From: an uncultured Flavobacteriales bacterium
Lineage (GTDB): Bacteria; Bacteroidota; Bacteroidia; Flavobacteriales_E; Vicingaceae
Direction of reading: 5' to 3'
DNA length: 8,399 nucleotides
NCBI GenBank assembly: GCA_913059105.1
Contig: CAJXRL010000109.1
Span: 1-8,399 of the forward strand
Shown here: positions 1-5,452 of the stretch, in pieces
Numbering within the stretch: the first letter of the stretch is position 1
How the letters are laid out: each line of letters begins with the position of its first letter
The notes under the pieces: generated by a model
The model's input: the letters and a program-made list of their open reading frames with translations, nothing else
The model's database searches: none
What the model was told of the DNA's origin: nothing
Translations under genes and position numbers: made by a program

Positions 1-49
1 ATCTACACAGAGTAGATCGTCGGCAGCGTCAGATGTGTATAAGAGACAG
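1..49 (+). other. Sequencing-library adapter (Nextera i5 side), not genomic
   Basis: Positions 1-8 match the end of the Illumina P5 primer, 9-16 (AGAGTAGA) match a Nextera i5 index that I recall as N/S504, 17-30 match the Nextera read-1 adapter, and 31-49 (AGATGTGTATAAGAGACAG) are the 19 bp Tn5 mosaic end used in tagmentation kits. The genomic insert begins at about position 50. The same block appears in inverted orientation at the other end. This is a laboratory construct that was not trimmed and carries no biological meaning. Confidence 0.98.
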
Positions 50-99
50 AAACGGCATATGCTGCAAATTGAGAGATCTGTAAAATAACTGGAAAGTAT

Positions 100-729
100 T
101 TAGTTCGACAGCTTAACTCTCATAAAGTCAATCATACTTGAATGATACTCTTTTAAAACTTTTGAATGAAAATACGGATACATATAACGATCTCTCATTA
201 TAGAATTACTTCTGTAATAAGTCGTATGAATAATTTGAGTCTCATTATCTCCTAATGACTTCATATAAATTTGTTGAAATCCAATAGACTTACCTCCTTT
301 GATGTAAGAGAAGGTTATCTTTTTTTCTACTTCATTAATTTCAACAATTTCATAGGAAACTGCAATTTGCAGCAAGCCTTTAAAAATATTCAAATTCATA
401 AAATAGACTTGCCCAATTTCCGCCTTTGAAAAAGGTTCGTCCTTATACAATACTTCGGATTCCTTTTTTTTAGAAAGCATTAAAGAAAATGAAACTAGTT
501 TATCCTTGAACACTTTGTTAGGACCTGTTGTATTATAGAAATTCCAAACGTCTTCTATGTTATGATTTGCCAAAAAAATCTTTTCGTGCTTTCTAAATTC
601 TTTCGTTGAATCTCCCAAATTAAAAGAGACTTCTAAATCTTTCACCGATTGAACATCATTTTCAATTTGTTCTTGGATAAAAGTACGTATTCGTTTATGC
701 GGAATTTTTTCTAAAACTATGTGGTCCAT
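100..729 (-). CDS. Hypothetical protein, possible SRPBCC/DUF1990-like fold
   Basis: A 209-residue cytoplasmic protein with no signal peptide or membrane segment. I do not recognise it with certainty. About 45 charged N-terminal residues are followed by a region (about 50-205) whose pattern suits the helix-grip SRPBCC fold: alternating strand-like segments and a long C-terminal helix (about 183-207, PYFHSKVLKEYHSSM). The segment FSYIKGGKSIGFQQIYM followed by ETQIIHTTYYRS and a YP-containing helix recalls DUF1990, where a GTLPGH...GEE...F stretch precedes a similar helix, but the match is loose. The ATG start at 729 is the natural one and no Shine-Dalgarno is visible. It lies 117 nt downstream of the DUF3820 gene on the same strand, so co-transcription is possible but not required. 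Function unknown; an alternative is a lineage-specific protein of unrelated fold. Confidence 0.75.
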   Translation of the reverse strand: MDHIVLEKIPHKRIRTFIQEQIENDVQSVKDLEVSFNLGDSTKEFRKHEKIFLANHNIEDVWNFYNTTGPNKVFKDKLVSFSLMLSKKKESEVLYKDEPFSKAEIGQVYFMNLNIFKGLLQIAVSYEIVEINEVEKKITFSYIKGGKSIGFQQIYMKSLGDNETQIIHTTYYRSNSIMRDRYMYPYFHSKVLKEYHSSMIDFMRVKLSN

Positions 730-846
730 CCAATTTGTTAGGGTAATCCTGTAAAATATACGCAGGTTTTGCAGTTACAGTTTGCAAAATAAACCATAAT
801 TCTCATTAAAAGGAGTAGAACCAGCGTAAGAAATAAAAAACTAATT

Positions 847-1074
847 CTATTTAAACTTTTTTAGACCACGTAAAATATCATCTAATCCATTCAGTTTAAT
901 TTCGTAAACGGTTTCCATTAAAACACCTAACTGTCCTTTTGGAAATCCCTTTTGACGATACCATACCAGATAGTGTTCAGGAAGATCAGCCATCAAACGA
1001 CCTTTGTACTTGCCGAAAGGCATTTGCATGCGAACCAACTGTAAAAGAATTTCTTTTTGATCTTTATTTGCCAC
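847..1074 (-). CDS. DUF3820 family small protein
   Basis: A 75-residue protein. The motif MPFGKYKGRLMADLPEHYLVWY (residues 18-39, in two overlapping parts MPFGKYKG and LPEHYLVWY) followed by GFPKGQLG is typical of DUF3820 (Pfam name: putative quorum-sensing-regulated virulence factor). The family has no established biochemical role, and the MPFGKYKG...DLP..YL.W pattern resembles short exonuclease-associated modules. The length is normal for the family. The start is GTG (CAC on the plus strand at 1072-1074): a stop codon lies four codons further upstream, and the next methionines (residues 17 and 19) would sit directly on the conserved motif. It is transcribed divergently from the outer-membrane protein gene, with 122 nt between the two starts. 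Confidence 0.85.
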   Translation of the reverse strand: MANKDQKEILLQLVRMQMPFGKYKGRLMADLPEHYLVWYRQKGFPKGQLGVLMETVYEIKLNGLDDILRGLKKFK

Positions 1075-1113
1075 GCCAGAAAATTACATTCTTAATTTGG
1101 GACTTAGCTTTAT

Positions 1114-1121
1114 TATATTTG
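1114..1121 (+). promoter_or_regulatory. Candidate Bacteroidota -7 box (TATATTTG) for the beta-barrel gene
   Basis: TATATTTG is a perfect match to the Bacteroidota TAnnTTTG -7 element, on the strand of the downstream gene. A TTTG at 1096-1099 could act as the -33 element, but the spacer of 14 nt is shorter than the usual 19-21. It would give a leader of about 70 nt. A second perfect match, TACCTTTG at 1183-1190, lies only 6 nt before the ATG, has no -33 partner and would give an almost leaderless transcript. An 8-mer with six fixed bases in AT-rich DNA can occur by chance, so this is tentative. Confidence 0.4.
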
Positions 1122-1196
1122 AACTGTAAAAATTCAACTCTATATGATGCTAGTTAAGCACCATCTATTTAATCTCGATATGTACCTTTGTCAATT

Positions 1197-2039
1197 ATGA
1201 GAAGTAAATTATTTTTAAGCTTTCTTTCGTTTTTCTTATTGACAAGCAGTATCTCCGCTCAAGATGATTACGACTACGATGAAGACGAAGAATTTGAGGA
1301 CACCGTTAAGTTTTCTTTCGGAATTAACTTTGGAGCTTACTTCTCGAGCCATAAGACCGCGGAAATTTATTCTGGACGACCAACAATCACTCCTTTTGGA
1401 GTTGAATTTGTTCTTTTTGAACAACCTCTACTAAATCAAACATTTCAGAGTATCTACGGTCCGAGTTTTCGTTTGGAAGATGATGCCTACCCTGTAGAGT
1501 CAACTTATCGAACTGCCTCAGAAATTGGTTTGCATGTAGAATACAACCTGAGTGAAGTCATTGACTTATATCTTGATGTAAACATTACCCAACTCAAGTT
1601 TGAGCATTTTTTTACTTTGTCAATTGACGACCCTAACAATGGTTTTGTTGGTCCAACCTATGAGCAAATTCCCATTTTTGGTGAAGAAAATCGGTTTCAC
1701 TTAAACTTAGGAGCTCAATTTAGTATGTACCATGATGAATACGCAAATCTGTATTTCTCTGTTTTTGGAAGTTTAAATAACACCCAAATGCGTCGAAACT
1801 ACTTTGTCATCAACAACCAAGAGTATGAAATATTTCACGTTGCTTTTGACCGACCAAATCAACGCTTAGGCGGCATAGGTTATGGTGGAGGAACAGGTTT
1901 AGGCTTTAAATATAGATTAATGGACCATTTAACAACTGACTTCTATTACAACCTGTCCTATGTTCAAGTTAATTTAAGCGAAGCGTTTCAACCTTATGGC
2001 TTCAACCACGGGTTAGGAATTCGAGTTATTTGGCATTAA
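1197..2039 (+). CDS. Secreted outer-membrane beta-barrel protein
   Basis: A 280-residue exported protein. The N-terminus (MRSKLFLSFLSFFLLTSSIS, then A-Q) is a classic Sec signal peptide with likely cleavage after Ala21. The mature protein opens with a very acidic run (residues 23-35, ten of thirteen are Asp or Glu). From about residue 37 it shows alternating aromatic/hydrophobic strands such as VKFSFGINFGAYF, IGLHVEYNL, FHLNLGAQFSMY, NLYFSVFGSL, GTGLGFKYRL and HGLGIRVIWH, which suits a small outer-membrane barrel of about eight or more strands (outer membrane protein beta-barrel / OmpW-PorT style). I chose the ATG at 1197 because the in-frame TTG at 1188 only adds MSI in front of the Lys/Arg region. 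No lipobox cysteine and no type IX secretion C-terminal domain is seen. The specific role is unknown. The gene converges with the glutaredoxin-like gene, leaving 26 nt. Confidence 0.85.
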   Translation: MRSKLFLSFLSFFLLTSSISAQDDYDYDEDEEFEDTVKFSFGINFGAYFSSHKTAEIYSGRPTITPFGVEFVLFEQPLLNQTFQSIYGPSFRLEDDAYPVESTYRTASEIGLHVEYNLSEVIDLYLDVNITQLKFEHFFTLSIDDPNNGFVGPTYEQIPIFGEENRFHLNLGAQFSMYHDEYANLYFSVFGSLNNTQMRRNYFVINNQEYEIFHVAFDRPNQRLGGIGYGGGTGLGFKYRLMDHLTTDFYYNLSYVQVNLSEAFQPYGFNHGLGIRVIWH

Positions 2040-2065
2040 TAAATTCTACGACCAGTTTTAGTTCT

Positions 2066-2428
2066 CTAATATCCTATAGCATCGCTACAGTCACCTTCAG
2101 CTTTGTTAATTCCACAAGTAAAATTGAATTTTTCGCTGTTGTGTGCTGGCTTCGCTAAATCTTTGTAATTGGCCGGCTCAATTCTAGACAGCCACTTGGA
2201 AAGTTCCTCATCACTTGGATTCCTTAATTTTTTATGCCCGATAAGCAAGGTTGGGAAATTTGCTTTACCAGATGAATAAAGACTACTTAATTCAAGTTCC
2301 TTTTCTTTGTCTTTTTTTATATCGTAGAAAGAAAATGGCAGTCCTGTCTCCCTTAAAAAGTCAATATAATAGTGCGTCTTATGACAAGATTTGTCACCAT
2401 ATAATTTTATTTTTTCTGCTTCACTCAT
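2066..2428 (-). CDS. Glutaredoxin-fold protein with atypical CHKT active site
   Basis: A 120-residue cytoplasmic protein. Residues 7-12 (IKLYGD) form the first strand of a thioredoxin/glutaredoxin fold, followed by Cys15-His16-Lys17-Thr18 in the position of the CPYC or CGFS active site, a helix, a second strand (FSFYDI, 32-37), and a cis-Pro motif ANFPTLLIG (56-64, Pro59). So it keeps one nucleophilic cysteine and would be monothiol. A tail (about 82-120) outside the core carries two more cysteines, Cys105 and Cys114, in FTCGINKAEGDCSDAIGY. It is the last gene of the five-gene redox cluster, starting 1 nt after the selO stop codon, with no visible Shine-Dalgarno, so translational coupling is likely. 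The family assignment is solid; thiol-disulfide or deglutathionylation activity is inferred. Alternatives are an ArsC/Spx-like reductase branch or a non-catalytic binding protein. Confidence 0.85.
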   Translation of the reverse strand: MSEAEKIKLYGDKSCHKTHYYIDFLRETGLPFSFYDIKKDKEKELELSSLYSSGKANFPTLLIGHKKLRNPSDEELSKWLSRIEPANYKDLAKPAHNSEKFNFTCGINKAEGDCSDAIGY

Positions 2429-2429
2429 C

Positions 2430-3998
2430 TTAAGAACTACAAGATAACATAGAACAACCTACCTTATTCATGGCCCAATCAGGTCGTTTTGTATACCACT
2501 TTTCCATTTCAGGTTGATCGCTGTAAGGATGAAGTAACAAGTCATATAGTTCTTCAACCACACTATTATCTCCCTTTTCCGCAGCGTCTATCGCGATTTG
2601 AGCCATGTAATTTCGAAGCACGTATTTTGGATTGATGGTTTTCATTTGCACACTTCGCTGAGTTGAATCTATTTTCTCTTTTTCAATATGAACCTGATAC
2701 TTGCCAAACCACATTTCCCAATGCGTTTGTTGTGCTTTCAATTCGTCAGCAGATAAATAAGTAGACTTTTCCAAAATATCCAAAAACGAGTTAAAATCCA
2801 TCGCTTTTTCAGCACTCAACTCTCGAAAGAATAGGGTCATGTCTACTTGAGATTTCTCCATGTAATCTTCCAATTGAGTTATAAACTCCTCATTAATTTC
2901 TTCTTGTACATAAAGTCCCAATTTTTCGCACATCATTTTGTGGAAACCCAAGGTGTAATCTCTCTTGTATTCATGCAAGATTTGTTGAAGAGGTTCAACT
3001 TCTTCAATTAATGGATATAGCGCATTTGCCAATTGCGTTAAATTCCACAAGGCAACATTTGGTTGCCTTCCAAAACGATAGCGTTTATGTTCCAAATCAG
3101 TTGTATTGGGCGTCCACGCCGGATCATAATTTTCAAGCCAACCGTAAGGTCCGTAATCAATAGTTTGACCCAAAATAGATAGATTGTCCGTATTCATAAC
3201 TCCGTGCACAAAGCCCACTCTTTGCCAATGAATCATTAACTCTTTTGTCCGGTTCACCACTTCCTTAAAGAAGGCTAAATAAGTGGCCTTTGATGGCTCT
3301 CCAAGCTCCGGAAAATGATTTTTAATGGTGTAATTGACCAATTGCTTCAATTCTTCTTTTTCGCCACGAGAAGCAAATATTTCGAAACTTCCAAATCGAA
3401 TGAATGAAGGAGAAACTCGACAAACTACAGCACCAAATTCATCTTTTGGATTTCCATTGTACAACATGTCTCTGGAAACCAAATCTCCAGTTTTAACCAA
3501 AGACAAAGCTCTCGTAGTTGGAATACCTAAATGATGCATCGCTTCGCTACACAGGTATTCCCTTATGGAAGAACGCAAAACAGCAAACCCATCAGCTCGA
3601 CGAGAATAAGGCGTTGGTCCGGCTCCTTTCAATTGAAATTTTAAATTTTCCCCGTTTACTTCTAATTCTGCAATGTTTATTGCTCGGCCATCGCCTAGCT
3701 GACCTGCCCAATGACCAAATTGATGACCGCCGTAACACATGGCATAGCTTTCAAAATCATCGAACTTCTCTGCTCCACTTAACAGTTTTAATAATTTGTC
3801 CTTATCTCCTACTTCTACTTCATAGTCCTTCAAAAACGAAGAAGAAAGATGCACCCACTCCGGTTTCTTTGGTTGTACGGAATTGGCCAATGAGAAATGA
3901 GCATGATTTACCTGTCGGGTAAAATTATTTTTCTCCGAATCTGCCTTAAGGTTTATTGAAAAGCTAGGATTGTTCTTATATTCTGAAAGTTGGTTCAT
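2430..3998 (-). CDS. selO: SelO (YdiU) protein AMPylase, pseudokinase family
   Basis: A 522-residue member of the SelO/YdiU/UPF0061 family, close to full family length (E. coli 478 residues). SelO has a protein-kinase-like fold, binds ATP in flipped orientation and transfers AMP to Ser, Thr or Tyr of target proteins, with a link to redox homeostasis. Visible signatures: YGGHQFGHWAGQLGDGR (89-105), QLKGAGPTPYSR with the nucleotide-binding Lys124, RSSIREYL with Glu147, GIPTTRALSLV (159-168), GVMNTDN (266-272) and DYGPYG (281-286). Asn272 and Asp281 match the metal-binding Asn247 and Asp256 of E. coli. The C-terminus ends C-S-S with Cys520 at the position of E. coli Cys476 and of selenocysteine in animal homologues; there is no in-frame UGA. 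The position of E. coli Cys272 is Pro297. The ATG directly follows the TAA of the upstream small gene (TAAATG). Confidence 0.97.
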   Translation of the reverse strand: MNQLSEYKNNPSFSINLKADSEKNNFTRQVNHAHFSLANSVQPKKPEWVHLSSSFLKDYEVEVGDKDKLLKLLSGAEKFDDFESYAMCYGGHQFGHWAGQLGDGRAINIAELEVNGENLKFQLKGAGPTPYSRRADGFAVLRSSIREYLCSEAMHHLGIPTTRALSLVKTGDLVSRDMLYNGNPKDEFGAVVCRVSPSFIRFGSFEIFASRGEKEELKQLVNYTIKNHFPELGEPSKATYLAFFKEVVNRTKELMIHWQRVGFVHGVMNTDNLSILGQTIDYGPYGWLENYDPAWTPNTTDLEHKRYRFGRQPNVALWNLTQLANALYPLIEEVEPLQQILHEYKRDYTLGFHKMMCEKLGLYVQEEINEEFITQLEDYMEKSQVDMTLFFRELSAEKAMDFNSFLDILEKSTYLSADELKAQQTHWEMWFGKYQVHIEKEKIDSTQRSVQMKTINPKYVLRNYMAQIAIDAAEKGDNSVVEELYDLLLHPYSDQPEMEKWYTKRPDWAMNKVGCSMLSCSS

Positions 3999-4268
3999 TT
4001 AATTGATCTGCTTATCACAGGTTATACAAATGTATTTGTCACCATGCTGGTGCGTTTTTTTAACATGAACATCGACCACCTTACTTATAAAACTCTGATA
4101 TATTTTACTACTAGTTAAGTGTTTATCTTTTACAACTTCATAATACTTCCCATCCCATTCACTTACTCCCCAACAAGTTGGGCATACCAACTCAGGTGTG
4201 CTAACACTTTCATTTCCTTCCTGTTTTTGTTGAAAGTAGTTTTTTATAGTATCAATTACTCTTTGCAT
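3999..4268 (-). CDS. Small CxxC/CxxC metal-ribbon-like protein, function unknown
   Basis: An 89-residue soluble protein with two knuckles, Cys29-Pro-Thr-Cys32 (VCPTCWG) and Cys81-Ile-Thr-Cys84 (ICITCDK), about 50 residues apart, which suggests a single tetracysteine zinc site or a redox-active metal site. The segment between them has aromatic and lysine-rich stretches (EWDGKYYEVV, DVHVKKTHQHGDKY). I recall similar CPxCWG...C.TC proteins as uncharacterised in Bacteroidota, but I know no function. It starts with ATG 17 nt after the msrA stop and its TAA is immediately followed by the selO ATG, so it is almost certainly co-transcribed and probably translationally coupled with selO. A small scaffold, metal sensor or thiol partner of the cluster are all possible; none is shown by the sequence. 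Confidence 0.85.
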   Translation of the reverse strand: MQRVIDTIKNYFQQKQEGNESVSTPELVCPTCWGVSEWDGKYYEVVKDKHLTSSKIYQSFISKVVDVHVKKTHQHGDKYICITCDKQIN

Positions 4269-4285
4269 AGTTTAGATTTTATGAA

Positions 4286-4822
4286 TTATTCTGTTCTTAA
4301 TCGATCAGCATACATTGCTCTCAATTTTGATATTTTTGGATTAATCACTGCTCTGCAATAACCCGCGTCGGAATTCTCATTGTAATAATTACGATGATTT
4401 TCTTCTGCTTCATGAAATTCTTGAGCAGCTGCTAATTCTGTTACAATCGGCGCTGGAAAAGCATCTTTTAAATCCTTAAAAACAGTCTCCACAACTTGTT
4501 TTTGTTCCTCATTTTGGTAATAAATTACCGATCGATATTGAGTACCATGATCCGCTCCTTGTCCATTCATTTGAGTTGGATCATGACTTGTCATGAAGAT
4601 AGTAATCAAATCTTTATAAGATAACTCTTCCGAATTAAACGTTACACGAACTACTTCAGCATGGCCCGTTAAACCTGAGCAAACTTCTCTGTAGGTTGGT
4701 ATCCCGGGAACAGTTCCACCTGTATATCCTGATTCTACTTTCTCCACGCCTTTTAATCGCTGAACTACGGCCTCGATGCACCAAAAACATCCGCCTCCAA
4801 ATACTGCTATTTCATTTTTCAT
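4286..4822 (-). CDS. msrA: Peptide-methionine (S)-S-oxide reductase MsrA
   Basis: A 178-residue cytoplasmic enzyme that reduces the S diastereomer of methionine sulfoxide, free or in proteins, with thioredoxin regenerating the enzyme. The catalytic motif GGGCFWC (9-15) places the nucleophile at Cys12. Further family signatures are SGYTGG (31-36), TGHAEVV (52-58), HDPTQMNGQGAD (80-91), GTQYRSVI (93-100) and AEENHRNYY (139-147). Cys156 (AGYCRAVI) is the likely resolving cysteine near the C-terminus; Cys15 and Cys48 are additional. Length is normal and no signal peptide is present, so it acts in the cytoplasm. The start overlaps the 3' end of msrB by 11 bp and is preceded by a perfect AGGAGG 6 nt upstream. 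Confidence 0.98.
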   Translation of the reverse strand: MKNEIAVFGGGCFWCIEAVVQRLKGVEKVESGYTGGTVPGIPTYREVCSGLTGHAEVVRVTFNSEELSYKDLITIFMTSHDPTQMNGQGADHGTQYRSVIYYQNEEQKQVVETVFKDLKDAFPAPIVTELAAAQEFHEAEENHRNYYNENSDAGYCRAVINPKISKLRAMYADRLRTE

Positions 4823-5276
4823 TTTGAGCCTCCTCTTTTATTAATTGAATCGATTCTGAGTTCACGCAATACCGCAGACCACTTGGTTCAGGGCCATCTG
4901 GAAAAACATGTCCCAAATGAGCGTCGCAAGTATTACATAATGCTTCTACCCGGACCATACCAAATGATTCATCTTTGTCATATTTGATTGCATTCTCTTT
5001 TATTGGCGCTGTGAAACTTGGCCAACCACTACCCGATTCAAACTTAATTGTGGAATCAAATAATTCCGTATCACAACAAATGCAGCTGTACTTTCCAGCA
5101 TCGTAAGTGCTGCATAACGCACCTGTTCCTGCTCGTTCTGTGCCTTTTAGTCTGGCAATGCTGAATTGTTCAGGAGTTAATAGTGCTTTCCATTCTGCTT
5201 CACTTTTTTCAACTCTTCGATCTGGAGCAGGCACTCCTTTGTTCGCGTATTTTATAACATCGTTCCAATTTATCAT
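4812..5276 (-). CDS. msrB: Peptide-methionine (R)-S-oxide reductase MsrB
   Basis: A 154-residue cytoplasmic enzyme that reduces the R diastereomer of methionine sulfoxide in proteins, complementing MsrA. The structural zinc site is Cys65/Cys68 and Cys114/Cys117 (CICC and CNTC). GSGWPSF (82-88), GMVRVE (106-111), HLGHVFPDGP (120-129) and LRYCVNS (134-140) are the family core, with catalytic Cys137; it is a cysteine and not a selenocysteine form. Cys55 in GTGALCSTYDAG is the likely resolving cysteine. The ATG at 5276 is preceded by AGAGG 4 nt upstream, a Shine-Dalgarno-like sequence that is unusual for this genome. It is the first gene of the five-gene cluster, behind 176 nt of non-coding DNA that should contain the operon promoter, although I see no clean TAnnTTTG there. 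Confidence 0.98.
   Translation of the reverse strand: MINWNDVIKYANKGVPAPDRRVEKSEAEWKALLTPEQFSIARLKGTERAGTGALCSTYDAGKYSCICCDTELFDSTIKFESGSGWPSFTAPIKENAIKYDKDESFGMVRVEALCNTCDAHLGHVFPDGPEPSGLRYCVNSESIQLIKEEAQNEK
4829..4834 (-). promoter_or_regulatory. Shine-Dalgarno sequence (AGGAGG) of msrA inside msrB
   Basis: On the minus strand AGGAGG lies 6 nt before the msrA ATG and is read within the Glu-Glu-Ala codons near the end of msrB. The spacing is optimal. Most starts in this window have no such sequence, so together with the 11 bp overlap it suggests that msrA is translated efficiently from within the msrB message. Because GAGGAG also encodes Glu-Glu, chance is possible. Confidence 0.55.
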
Positions 5277-5452
5277 CCGTCCTCTATTTTAGTATTACTG
5301 CTTAACAAACAGAAATTAAATTAATAAGTTTTTTAAAACCTTACAACTTCAAAGTTGAGCATTCAATACTATAGATCACTTGCACAAATTACACGAATAC
5401 TAGGACAAGTTTCCCTTGTGATAGTTTAAATGAAAGTTTGACTATTAAACCT
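5277..5452. other. Intergenic region between the ABC-F gene and msrB, with small inverted repeats
   Basis: This 176 bp gap must hold the 3' end of the ABC-F transcript and probably the promoter of the msrB operon, both on the minus strand. It has three short inverted repeats: CAACTT/AAGTTG at 5344-5357 (2 nt loop), ACAAG/CTTGT at 5405-5419 (5 nt loop), and GTTTAA/TTAAAC with arms at 5424-5429 and 5445-5450. None is followed by a clear U-tract on the minus strand, so I do not call an intrinsic terminator. No small ORF or RNA gene is evident. Confidence 0.4.
5281..5285 (-). promoter_or_regulatory. Shine-Dalgarno-like AGAGG before msrB
   Basis: The minus strand reads AGAGG, then ACGG, then the msrB ATG. 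The purine run is in non-coding DNA, so it is not explained by codon content, and it supports the ATG at 5276 as the start. Confidence 0.4.

Noticed and set aside
939..1157. 72-codon plus-strand reading frame
   Set aside because: It overlaps the recognisable DUF3820 gene on the other strand and shows no known motif.
1188..1196. TTG start three codons upstream for the beta-barrel protein
   Set aside because: The ATG at 1197 gives a standard signal peptide start, and the TTG overlaps a TACCTTTG promoter-like box.
2430..2460. Selenocysteine at the SelO C-terminus
   Set aside because: The codon at the position is TGT (Cys520) and no in-frame TGA is present; no SECIS-like need arises. MsrA and MsrB also use cysteine.
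3518..3922. 134-codon plus-strand reading frame within selO
   Set aside because: It lies antisense inside a well-conserved gene, its translation resembles no family, and composition of the opposite frame explains it.
5405..5419. ACAAG/CTTGT hairpin as a terminator of the ABC-F gene
   Set aside because: The stem is only five pairs and no T-run follows on the minus strand.
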